Of a stretch of DNA of 13,603 nt, positions 1 to 6,051 are shown one piece after another (position 1 is the stretch's first letter; each line of letters begins with the position of its first letter). A program made the position numbers and the translations under genes. The notes beneath the pieces are model-generated. The model was not told the DNA's origin. It searched no databases and saw nothing but the letters and a program-made list of their open reading frames with translations. The stretch is from an uncultured Bryobacterales bacterium. Lineage in GTDB: Bacteria; Acidobacteriota; Terriglobia; Bryobacterales; UBA6623. The stretch is taken from NCBI GenBank assembly GCA_946887065.1, contig CAMPKL010000034.1:1-13603 (forward strand), in the 5' to 3' direction.

Positions 1-1
1 G

Positions 2-64
2 CGCACGATCATTGCCGAGTTCGTCGAGGGCGTGCTCTTCCGGTTCCGCATCGAATCGCAGTAG
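2..64 (+). CDS. 3' end of an unidentified gene (partial)
   Basis: An open frame enters from the left edge and ends at a TAG at 62-64. It gives a 20-residue tail beginning RTIIAEFVEG and ending RFRIESQ. The tail is too short to assign a family. Support for it being real is positional: it stops 6 bp before the stop codon of the convergent dehydrogenase gene, the tight tail-to-tail packing seen elsewhere in this window (9 bp between the genes ending at 4547 and 4557). It could also be a chance open frame. Confidence 0.4.
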   Translation, partial: RTIIAEFVEGVLFRFRIESQ

Positions 65-70
65 CGGCGG

Positions 71-931
71 TTATGGCCGCTTGCCCGAGCCGGGCACCGC
101 GATGAAATCGATTTCCAGCTTCGCGCTCTCCATGAAGAGGCGGCTGATCTGCACCCAGGTCGCCGCCGGCGCGTGCCCGCCATACGCCTCCATGCGCTTG
201 CCGTTCGCGGCTCCTCGTTGGTAGACAGCCTTGGCCACCGCCGTCGAGCCGACAAAGCTGACAGCTCGGATCGTCGGGTGATCGAGGATCGCTTCGACCG
301 CTTCGCGTGAGCCGTTGACGAGGTTCACGACGCCGGCGGGCAGCCCCGTCGCTTCAAACAATTCGACGATGCGGCGCATCGTGAGCGGAACCTTCTCGGA
401 AGGCTTGACGATGACGGTATTCCCGCAGGCGATGGCATAGGGCAAGAACCACATGGGGATCATGCCTGGGAAGTTGAACGGCGCGATGATGGCGCAAACG
501 CCCACGGGCTGTCGGATCATCACCTCATCGATGCCCGAGGCGATGTCTTCGGAGTGATCGCCTTGCGTCAAGATGGGGATGCCGCAGGCGACCTCGACGT
601 TTTCGATGGCGCGCCGCAACTCACCTTTCGATTCGGTCAACGTCTTGCCGCACTCGCGCGTCGTGATGGCGGCAATCTCATCGAAGTGATCTTCGAGTTT
701 GGTCTTGAGTTTGAACAAGTACTGAATTCGTTCCGTGGCCGGCACTCGGCGCCAATCGGGGAGAGCCTTCGCAGCGGCTTGGACGGCGCGGTCGACTTCG
801 ACGGCGGTCGAGAGAGGCGTCCTCGCCAGGACCTCGGCGGTGGCGGGGTTGATGACATCGGCGAAATCCGTGGAGCCGGCGGCGTCCCAGACGCCGGCGA
901 TGTAGTTGGGCAGGAGGAGTGTGCTGCTCAT
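71..931 (-). CDS. Truncated methylmalonate-semialdehyde dehydrogenase fused to a RidA-like C-terminus (chimera)
   Basis: The protein is 286 aa, whereas methylmalonate-semialdehyde dehydrogenases (MmsA, CoA-acylating, valine/propionate/inositol catabolism) are about 480-500 aa. Residues 1 to about 246 match the N-terminal NAD-binding half. They include the substrate/cofactor stretch [20 protein letters not shown] (151-170), the KPSE motif (176-179) and FVGST (227-231), followed by QRGAANGKR. The expected continuation (LGG…, then the GQ-x-C catalytic cysteine and the oligomerisation domain) is absent. Residues from about 250 read [17 protein letters not shown]…KLEIDFIAV, which resembles the C-terminal end of RidA/YjgF enamine deaminases (PA-x-T…L…EI…IAV). 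The chimera should not be a working dehydrogenase, and it also lacks most of a RidA fold. ATG at 931 has no Shine-Dalgarno. It diverges from the Nif3-like pair. Family assignment of the first part is firm, the RidA part is likely, and whether the junction is biological or an assembly error is unknown. Confidence 0.8.
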   Translation of the reverse strand: MSSTLLLPNYIAGVWDAAGSTDFADVINPATAEVLARTPLSTAVEVDRAVQAAAKALPDWRRVPATERIQYLFKLKTKLEDHFDEIAAITTRECGKTLTESKGELRRAIENVEVACGIPILTQGDHSEDIASGIDEVMIRQPVGVCAIIAPFNFPGMIPMWFLPYAIACGNTVIVKPSEKVPLTMRRIVELFEATGLPAGVVNLVNGSREAVEAILDHPTIRAVSFVGSTAVAKAVYQRGAANGKRMEAYGGHAPAATWVQISRLFMESAKLEIDFIAVPGSGKRP

Positions 932-941
932 GGGTTAGAAC

Positions 942-971
942 AGTCTAGCGCCTTAGGACAAACACGGCCAA
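942..971 (-). promoter_or_regulatory. Possible promoter of the dehydrogenase chimera gene
   Basis: On the minus strand a TTGGCC (971-966) and a TAGACT (947-942) are separated by 18 bp, 4/6 matches each to the -35 and -10 consensus. Transcription would start only a few bases before the ATG at 931, in keeping with the absence of a Shine-Dalgarno there. This is a weak call by eye only. Confidence 0.25.
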
Positions 972-989
972 AAGCGCAGTCCCGGGAGG

Positions 990-1018
990 GTGACGGTTCG
1001 GCCTCGATACGCTATGCT
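990..1018 (+). promoter_or_regulatory. Possible promoter of the Nif3-like gene pair
   Basis: GTGACG (990-995) and TATGCT (1013-1018) are spaced by 17 bp, each 4/6 to sigma-70-type consensus. A start near 1025 would leave a leader of about 16 nt containing the GGAGAG ribosome site at 1031-1036. This fits translation from ATG 1041 rather than from the upstream in-frame GTG at 990, which lies within the -35 element. Confidence 0.35.
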
Positions 1019-1040
1019 CCACGAGGGAATGGAGAGCCAC

Positions 1041-1955
1041 ATGGAAACTGTCAGTATTTCGCGGCGTCGGTTCGTTGGGATCACGGGAGCAGCGGCAGCC
1101 GCGACGCACTCGTTGCAAGCGGCCGAGGCGCCGACCGCCCGGGAGTTTGTTGAGCGCATGCAGTCGGCTCTCGGCGGGGAGTGGTCGACGGATGGGCCGG
1201 ACGGCTTCAAAGCCGGGGATGAGAATACGCCTGTGAAGGGCATTGCCACGACGGCCATGGCCACGATGGACGTGCTGCGGCGCTCCGTCGAGGGCGGCGC
1301 CAACCTCATCTTCAGTTACGAGCCGACGTTCTTTGGCCGCCAGGATGGCCCGGCGCCGCCGCCGGAGGGAGGCCGGCCGGCGTTTGTCAGGGGGCTCAGC
1401 GCGGACGATCCGGTGTACCTGGCCAAGAAGGAGTTCATCGAGAAGAATGGGTTGGTCGTTTACCGGCTGCACGACAACTGGCTGTCGCGAAAGGCGCCGG
1501 AAATGACGGCCGGTCTTGCGGATGCGCTGGGCTGGGGCGCGTATGGCGCGCCTGGCGACGACGCGCTGTATCAGATACCAGCGTCGAGTGCCGAGCAGGT
1601 CGTCGCGCTGCTGCGCGAGAAGCTGAACATTCGCGGAGGGTTGCGCGCTGTGGGCGACAAGACGGCGCGAGTGCGGCGAGTGCTGCTGTACCCCGGATTT
1701 ACGACGCCCGCCACCATGTGGGCCCGCTACACCGACGCGGACCTGCTCATTACCGGCGAAGTGCGCGAATGGGAAAACACCTTCTATGCCGCGGACATGT
1801 TTACCGCGGGCGAGAAGCGTGGTTTGGTGACGCTGGGCCGCATCGTTTCGGAGGACCCCGGAATGCGCGTCTGCGCCGAATGGCTGAAGACCGTCGCCGG
1901 CGATGTTCCGACACAGTGGATTCCGGCGGGCGATCTCTATTGGAGGGCCGCGTAG
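1041..1955 (+). CDS. Tat-exported Nif3-like (DUF34) protein with degenerate metal site
   Basis: The protein is 304 aa. ATG 1041 is chosen because GGAGAG lies 4 nt upstream and because it places a twin-arginine signal at the N-terminus: SRRRFVG at 7-13, an alanine-rich segment, and a likely cleavage near LQAAEA (25-30). Residues about 32-304 align throughout with the next gene product and match the Nif3/DUF34 family, whose members form oligomers with a dinuclear metal site. Shared blocks are VKGIATT…LRR…GANLI, HDNW (144-147), ITGE (237-240) and LGRIVSEDPGM (265-275). Relative to the paralogue, two histidines expected to bind metal are replaced, by Tyr93 (SYEPTFF) and Arg267 (LGRIVSE), while His144, Glu240 and Glu271 remain. 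Its stop overlaps the next start, so the two are co-translated. Biochemical function is unknown for this branch; loss of metal binding is an inference from alignment by eye. Confidence 0.85.
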   Translation: METVSISRRRFVGITGAAAAATHSLQAAEAPTAREFVERMQSALGGEWSTDGPDGFKAGDENTPVKGIATTAMATMDVLRRSVEGGANLIFSYEPTFFGRQDGPAPPPEGGRPAFVRGLSADDPVYLAKKEFIEKNGLVVYRLHDNWLSRKAPEMTAGLADALGWGAYGAPGDDALYQIPASSAEQVVALLREKLNIRGGLRAVGDKTARVRRVLLYPGFTTPATMWARYTDADLLITGEVREWENTFYAADMFTAGEKRGLVTLGRIVSEDPGMRVCAEWLKTVAGDVPTQWIPAGDLYWRAA

Positions 1956-1957
1956 TG
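1942..1957 (+). promoter_or_regulatory. Ribosome site and overlapping TAGTG stop/start
   Basis: GGAGGG at 1942-1947 lies 7 nt before GTG 1955-1957. The GTG shares its first base with the TAG stop (1953-1955) of the preceding gene. This fixes the start of the second Nif3-like gene, which has no good ATG, and implies translational coupling of the pair. Confidence 0.8.
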
Positions 1958-2737
1958 ACCGGGCGTGAAGTAGTCGAACTCATCAAGCAAAACATCGGCG
2001 TGCCGTGGAGGGAGCAAACTTATCGCGACACGTTTAAGTTTGGGGATCCGGACGCGACTGTCACGGGCATCGCCACAACGGTGATGGTGACCTTCGGCAT
2101 GCTTAAACGCGCCAATGAGGCGGGTTTGAATATGGTCATCGCCCACGAGGACACCTACTGGAACGACCGGGACGAAACCAAAGATCTACAGGACAATCCG
2201 CTGTACAAGATGAAAACGGAGTACATGCGGTACAACAACATGATCGTCTGGCGCATGCACGACCACATGCACGCCATGGCGCTGGATTACACCGTTATCG
2301 GCTCGTTGCGGTCGGTTGGGATCAAGGGCGGGGAGAGCGCCGGGATGCGTCCGGGGGTGTTGACGATTCCGGAAACGACGCTGGGCGAGTTCGCTTCGCA
2401 AGTGAAGCGGCTTACCGGATCGCGGGCTTTTCGCTGCGTCGGAGATCCGAAGGTGAAGGTCAGCAAGATCCTGTTGGGCCCTGGATACGCGACGCCGAGG
2501 ATGATCGAGGAGGCCGACGTCGTGATCGGCGGCGAACAGCAAGAAGCCGACGGAGGTTTCGACAACGTCGAGTACGTGGCCGATGCCGCTGCTCTCGGGA
2601 TGCCGAAGGGGCTGATCATGCTGGGGCACGTGATTTCAGAACAGCCCGGCATGGAGGATCTGGGCAAATGGCTCGGGACCTTCGTCAAAGAGACCCCGAT
2701 TCAATACGTCCCCGCTGATGAGCCGTTTTGGACCTAG
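1955..2737 (+). CDS. Cytosolic Nif3-like (DUF34) dinuclear-metal protein
   Basis: The protein is 260 aa, close to the usual 250-270 aa of short Nif3-family proteins. It starts at GTG 1955, with a strong ribosome site and a 1-nt overlap with the upstream gene. There is no signal peptide. Family blocks are TVTGIATTVM (36-45), VIAHEDTYW (61-69), WRMHDHMHA (99-107), VIGGEQQE (190-197) and LGHVISEQPGM (223-233). His64, His102/His104, Glu194, His225 and Glu229 are the likely metal ligands, by analogy with the paired-metal site of Nif3 proteins. It is clearly a paralogue of the preceding gene product over its whole length, so the pair arose by tandem duplication. The family is often annotated GTP cyclohydrolase I type 2-like, but no reaction can be assigned here. 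No convincing terminator follows. Confidence 0.85.
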   Translation: MTGREVVELIKQNIGVPWREQTYRDTFKFGDPDATVTGIATTVMVTFGMLKRANEAGLNMVIAHEDTYWNDRDETKDLQDNPLYKMKTEYMRYNNMIVWRMHDHMHAMALDYTVIGSLRSVGIKGGESAGMRPGVLTIPETTLGEFASQVKRLTGSRAFRCVGDPKVKVSKILLGPGYATPRMIEEADVVIGGEQQEADGGFDNVEYVADAAALGMPKGLIMLGHVISEQPGMEDLGKWLGTFVKETPIQYVPADEPFWT

Positions 2738-2785
2738 CAGAGCGTCAGCCTGAACAGGCGGCATAGACAGCCCACGTTCACACAG

Positions 2786-2814
2786 GTGCCAAGGGAAGCG
2801 GATTCTAGTAGAAT
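2786..2814 (+). promoter_or_regulatory. Promoter for a leaderless mRNA, with palindromic -10 region
   Basis: GTGCCA (2786-2791, 4/6) and TAGAAT (2809-2814, 5/6) are 17 bp apart. The expected start of transcription, about 7 nt after the -10, falls at or next to GTG 2823, and no Shine-Dalgarno is present, so the transcript is probably leaderless. The -10 lies inside a perfect 15-bp palindrome (2801-2815). Confidence 0.5.
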
Positions 2815-2815
2815 C
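2801..2815. repeat. 15-bp perfect palindrome over a -10 element
   Basis: GATTCTA (2801-2807), a single G, then TAGAATC (2809-2815) form perfect 7-bp inverted arms. The right arm contains the predicted -10 hexamer. It could be a repressor operator, or the sequence may simply carry -10-like hexamers facing both ways. Confidence 0.5.
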
Positions 2816-2822
2816 GGGCGCT

Positions 2823-4547
2823 GTGACTTCTCCATTCATACGCTTACTGCCGTGCTTCATTGCCGTGCCGCTCTTCGCGCAATCGGCTATTGAATTAACG
2901 GAATTGACCCCAGCGCCCGACTGGGCTATCGCCGAGCGGGCCTTGCTCGACGAGGCATCCGAAGCCGCCGGTATTTTCTATAACCGCTACGTCGACGAGC
3001 GCGGCTATCTCAAGTGCATCGAACGTTGGGGCGGAAACGACGGCGCTGACGACGCGATGGAGAACTTCGAAGGCTGGACGCTGCTTTACGCGCTGGGAGG
3101 CGACGAGACCGTTCTGGACCTGTACGAGAAGGCTTGGGAAGGGCATCTCAAGCAATTCACAGCAGCCAAGGTGCCCGGAATCGAGATGGCCGAGAACGGC
3201 ATGTACTGGCGCGAATTCGTCACCTCATTTGATTGGGAGCATACCGGCGAAGCCTTGGCGGCATTTCATTTGTACGCGCTGGCTCGTCCCGACGATGCGC
3301 GTTTCCGCGACCGCGTGACTCGATTCGCGGACTTTTACACCGGTCGAGATCCGCAGGCTGATAACTACGATCCAGAGCATCGCGTCATCAAGAGCATCCA
3401 CAATGGCAGCCGCGGGGCGAAGCTCACGCCCGCAGCCGAGATGGATTGGGGCGGGCTGCCGGTGGAGGGGGCGCCCGAGCGGCTGACGCGTTACGCAACC
3501 GCCTCGAAGGTCCGGGGCGATCATCCCCTAAACGTCGCTACCACGGCGCTTGGCTTTAACGCCTTTTTGCTGACTCGCGAAGCGCGCTTCCGCGAATGGG
3601 CGCTCGATTACCTTGACGCGTGGCGAACACGCATCTACGCGGCGGACGGCAACATCCCCACCAACATCGGCCTGGACGGTTCGATAGGCGGCGAGTGGGA
3701 CGGCAAGTGGTATCGCGGCGTATTCGGCTGGGACTTTGACCCCGCTTCGGGATCGCGCAACTATTTCATTCGCGGACCGCGGATCGGTTTCGGTATCGGC
3801 CTGCTGCTGAGCGGAGACCGCGGCTACATGGAGCCGTTGCGCAGACAGATCGCTAATCTGTATGCCGCTAAACGTGTCGAGAACGGCCGGACTCTCCTGC
3901 CAAGGAAGCACGGCGATGACGGCTGGTACAGTTACTCGCCCAATGAGTATCTGGACGTTCAGCGAGACATCTACTTGTTTACGTTCGACCGGACCAATCT
4001 CGAAGGACTCAGCCGCGACCCGTGGATTCAGTATCTGGATGGGGAGAACCCTGGATATCCGGCCGAGGCCTTGCGCGGGAATATCGATGGCGTTCGCCGG
4101 CGCATCGAAGGCATCCGCGCTGACAAATCGGTAGACTTCGAGTGGACTTCCGATTATCCCCAGAGATTTAAGGCGGCGCAGATAGACGCTCTGGTGAATC
4201 TGGCCCTAGGCGGCAACGCTCCGGGAAGCTCGGGAAACATCCTTCATTCCCGGCTGTTCTATCTCGATCCGGCACGCAGCCGCCCAGGGCTTCCCGACGA
4301 CGTCGCGGCACTGGTCGAGAGCATTACGCCTGAAGGCGTGCGCGTTCGTTTAGTCAATTTGGACGCTTCCAATGCGAGAGAGGTGACCGTCCGCGCCGGC
4401 GCGTACGGTGAACATCAGTTCAACAAGGTCAATGGAGCGGCGGCTGACAGCAACTTGCTGCGCGTCCGCTTGGCGCCGGGGGCAGGGGGGACGTTGGAAC
4501 TGGGGATGAAGTTGTTCGCGAACGCGCCTACCGCTCCGCAACCCTAG
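2823..4547 (+). CDS. Secreted protein of unknown function, predicted helical-barrel with C-terminal beta domain
   Basis: The protein is 574 aa. GTG 2823 is the start because it yields a signal peptide (MTSPFIRLLP…VPLFAQ, cleavage near residue 20-21) and sits just after the promoter; the frame upstream offers no ATG/GTG/TTG start before it. Residues about 33-465 are rich in amphipathic helices and aromatic/acidic motifs, such as NFEGWTLLYALGG (81-93), TSFDWEHTGEALAAFHLYAL (134-153), EMDWGGLP (206-213) and RGVFGWDFDP (298-307). This pattern suits an alpha/alpha toroid of the glycoside-hydrolase or terpenoid-cyclase shape. Residues about 498-565 look like a C-terminal beta-sandwich ending in MKLFANAPT. 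I cannot name a family or substrate. An exported carbohydrate- or lipid-active enzyme is only a guess from shape and location. It converges with the regulator gene, 9 bp apart, with no terminator seen. Confidence 0.75.
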   Translation: MTSPFIRLLPCFIAVPLFAQSAIELTELTPAPDWAIAERALLDEASEAAGIFYNRYVDERGYLKCIERWGGNDGADDAMENFEGWTLLYALGGDETVLDLYEKAWEGHLKQFTAAKVPGIEMAENGMYWREFVTSFDWEHTGEALAAFHLYALARPDDARFRDRVTRFADFYTGRDPQADNYDPEHRVIKSIHNGSRGAKLTPAAEMDWGGLPVEGAPERLTRYATASKVRGDHPLNVATTALGFNAFLLTREARFREWALDYLDAWRTRIYAADGNIPTNIGLDGSIGGEWDGKWYRGVFGWDFDPASGSRNYFIRGPRIGFGIGLLLSGDRGYMEPLRRQIANLYAAKRVENGRTLLPRKHGDDGWYSYSPNEYLDVQRDIYLFTFDRTNLEGLSRDPWIQYLDGENPGYPAEALRGNIDGVRRRIEGIRADKSVDFEWTSDYPQRFKAAQIDALVNLALGGNAPGSSGNILHSRLFYLDPARSRPGLPDDVAALVESITPEGVRVRLVNLDASNAREVTVRAGAYGEHQFNKVNGAAADSNLLRVRLAPGAGGTLELGMKLFANAPTAPQP

Positions 4548-4556
4548 CGGCGGCGG

Positions 4557-5831
4557 CTAATAGGCGCGATGCGTGACGTAGCTGACTTCCACGGGGTAGT
4601 CCATGTCACAGCGGGCGCGCACGACTACCTCGAAGGACTCCGGGATGGAACCGTCCGGGCGGCGTAAGGCCGAGAGGAGCTCCGTGAGGAGCGCGGGCTG
4701 AGTGATTTCTTCGACGCCCGCCCAGGTGCCGGTACCGTCATTGCTGGAGAAGATGGTCACGACGCCGGGTCCGCCGCTCTTGAAGCGGCTGATCACGGCG
4801 TGGGCCACGGTTGGCCGGCCATCCACGATCGCCTCCTTGCCGTAGAAGGACGGCTCGCCGTCCAGGGGATTGAGGTTCTCAATGCCTTCTTGGACAACGC
4901 GAAAGTTCCTTTCGAAAGGACCGGCTTCGATTTGACGGTTGAACTTCGGCGGACCGACGAAGATCATATTCGAGTTGCGGACATCGTCCCAGGAGAGGAA
5001 AGAACTACGAACCATTGGGATGTCCAGGCCGCCTTTCTCGAAATGCTTGCCCAGCAGGTAGGCGCCCATTGCTTCGCCGACGCCGCTATAGGTGTAAACC
5101 GGATGAGGCTCAGCAGTGGACCGGAGCGATGAACGTAGATCCTCTAGTCCTGGAATCGGAATTTTAGGCGGCCAGTCGTTAATATTCGACTGCCGCATGT
5201 AGGTTGTCGTGATGGCATCTTCGCCGGGTACGCGAACGAATAGAGCAATCCCGAGAGACAACTTGACCGGAAGCTCGCTCTCGAAATAAGGCTGCCAGAA
5301 CTCCCGCATTTCGGGCGTAAAGCCGCTCTCCGAAGCTTCAGCTCGCAAGAAGGGGACCGGCGGTGAATTCCCCACCCATAGCCAGGCTGCGAATGCGAGT
5401 GCTAGCGCGGCCGCCAGAACGAGGCTGGTCCGGCGCCAGAACAATGCGGGCGCAAGCCGAGGTTCAACGAGTACGGGTTCCGAGGGAGCGGGGGGGCCGG
5501 CGAAGCGCAGGGCGAACTGGCGCAGCGGGAGCTCAATCTTGATGGGGTCGCCGGCGCCCTCGGCGCCGTAGTAGTCATCGAGACGCTTCCGGAGCCGGCT
5601 GACTTGGACACGGACAGAGGGATCGACCTGGGGGTCATAGTCGGCGGGGCGACCCAGCGCCTCAACTCCGATGGTGTACTCCTTGAGGCCATCGGCTTGT
5701 CCAAGCAACGTACGCTCACCCAGGTAGGCGAGCAGTTTGCGACACGCCCCAGAACCTTCGAAGGCCTTGCTTTCCACTACTCGTTGTACGTGTGCTCGGC
5801 AGATACTTTCTTCATCCCGGCCACTAGCCAT
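4557..5831 (-). CDS. Membrane-anchored transcriptional regulator (acidobacterial winged-helix-like N-domain, one TM helix, periplasmic domain)
   Basis: The protein is 424 aa. ATG 5831 is preferred over the in-frame TTG at 5861, because a TACAAT -10 lies between them and only 6 nt before the ATG. Residues about 10-112 carry the domain seen at the N-terminus of many acidobacterial regulators: FEGSGACRKLLAYLGERTL (24-42), LKEYTIGVEALGRPADYDPQ (49-68), then VRVQVSRLRKRLDDYY (73-88) and IKIELPLRQFALRF. A single hydrophobic helix follows (about 136-153, VLAAALALAFAAWLWV). The C-terminal ~265 residues would lie outside the membrane and have no signature I recognise. The layout implies a one-component sensor that binds DNA from the membrane. 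It is divergent from the TonB-dependent receptor, its most likely target. DNA binding is inferred from the family; the ligand is unknown. Confidence 0.75.
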   Translation of the reverse strand: MASGRDEESICRAHVQRVVESKAFEGSGACRKLLAYLGERTLLGQADGLKEYTIGVEALGRPADYDPQVDPSVRVQVSRLRKRLDDYYGAEGAGDPIKIELPLRQFALRFAGPPAPSEPVLVEPRLAPALFWRRTSLVLAAALALAFAAWLWVGNSPPVPFLRAEASESGFTPEMREFWQPYFESELPVKLSLGIALFVRVPGEDAITTTYMRQSNINDWPPKIPIPGLEDLRSSLRSTAEPHPVYTYSGVGEAMGAYLLGKHFEKGGLDIPMVRSSFLSWDDVRNSNMIFVGPPKFNRQIEAGPFERNFRVVQEGIENLNPLDGEPSFYGKEAIVDGRPTVAHAVISRFKSGGPGVVTIFSSNDGTGTWAGVEEITQPALLTELLSALRRPDGSIPESFEVVVRARCDMDYPVEVSYVTHRAY

Positions 5832-5837
5832 GGCGGC

Positions 5838-5843
5838 ATTGTA
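5838..5843 (-). promoter_or_regulatory. -10 element of the regulator gene (leaderless)
   Basis: TACAAT on the minus strand (5/6 to TATAAT) ends 6 nt before ATG 5831, so transcription should begin at about the start codon. No Shine-Dalgarno and no convincing -35 were found at 16-18 bp spacing. Confidence 0.45.
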
Positions 5844-5878
5844 CACCTTTGAAATCAGCAAGTTCTAAGAAAGTTACA

Positions 5879-5936
5879 TGTTGTTACCACGATTTTTCTT
5901 CCAGGCTAGTGTTGTTTTGGTGTACGATTCGACACC
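5879..5936. repeat. Direct and inverted repeats in the regulator/receptor intergenic region
   Basis: TGTTGTT occurs at 5879-5885 and again at 5910-5916, 31 bp apart (about three helical turns). Next to the second copy, GGTGT (5919-5923) and ACACC (5932-5936) form 5-bp inverted arms with an 8-bp spacer. These are short enough to occur by chance, but their position between divergent genes makes them candidate regulator sites. Confidence 0.25.
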
Positions 5937-5977
5937 GAGCGTCGAGCCGCCAGGGGTTGGGGGTCAGCGAAATCGGG

Positions 5978-6012
5978 CGTTCACGGCTGGCAAAGTACTG
6001 CTGCCGTGAGCG
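5978..6012. repeat. Inverted repeat upstream of the receptor promoter (candidate operator)
   Basis: CGTTCACGGC (5978-5987) and GCCGTGAGCG (6003-6012) are inverted copies with 9 of 10 positions paired and a 15-bp spacer. The inner 7 bp are perfect. The element ends 8 bp before the TATAAA at 6021, covering where a -35 box would be, so a bound regulator could block or recruit polymerase. Confidence 0.4.
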
Positions 6013-6020
6013 GAGCCACG

Positions 6021-6048
6021 TATAAAACGACGGACAGGTTACGAGGAG
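6021..6048 (+). promoter_or_regulatory. -10 element and ribosome site of the receptor gene
   Basis: TATAAA at 6021-6026 is a 5/6 match to the -10 consensus, with no recognisable -35 at 16-18 bp. Transcription would start near 6033, giving a short leader with GAGGAG at 6043-6048, 3 nt before ATG 6052. Unlike several neighbours, this gene therefore has a conventional ribosome site. Confidence 0.4.
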
Positions 6049-6051
6049 TCT

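Noticed and set aside
990..1040. Upstream GTG start for the first Nif3-like protein
   Set aside because: It has no good ribosome site and would put 17 residues before the twin-arginine motif. ATG 1041 has GGAGAG at the right distance.
554..1153. Long + strand open frame opposite the dehydrogenase gene
   Set aside because: It is an antisense shadow of a well-matched MmsA coding sequence in high-GC DNA, with no family motifs and no ribosome site.
2748..2759. GCCTGAACAGGC hairpin after the Nif3-like pair as a terminator
   Set aside because: The stem is only 5 bp with a 2-base loop, and no T-run follows.
5988..6002. Sigma-54-like TGGCA…TGCT upstream of the receptor gene
   Set aside because: The GG-to-GC spacing is 11 bp instead of the required 12, and the sequence is the spacer of the inverted repeat 5978-6012. 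A TATAAA and short leader lie downstream instead.
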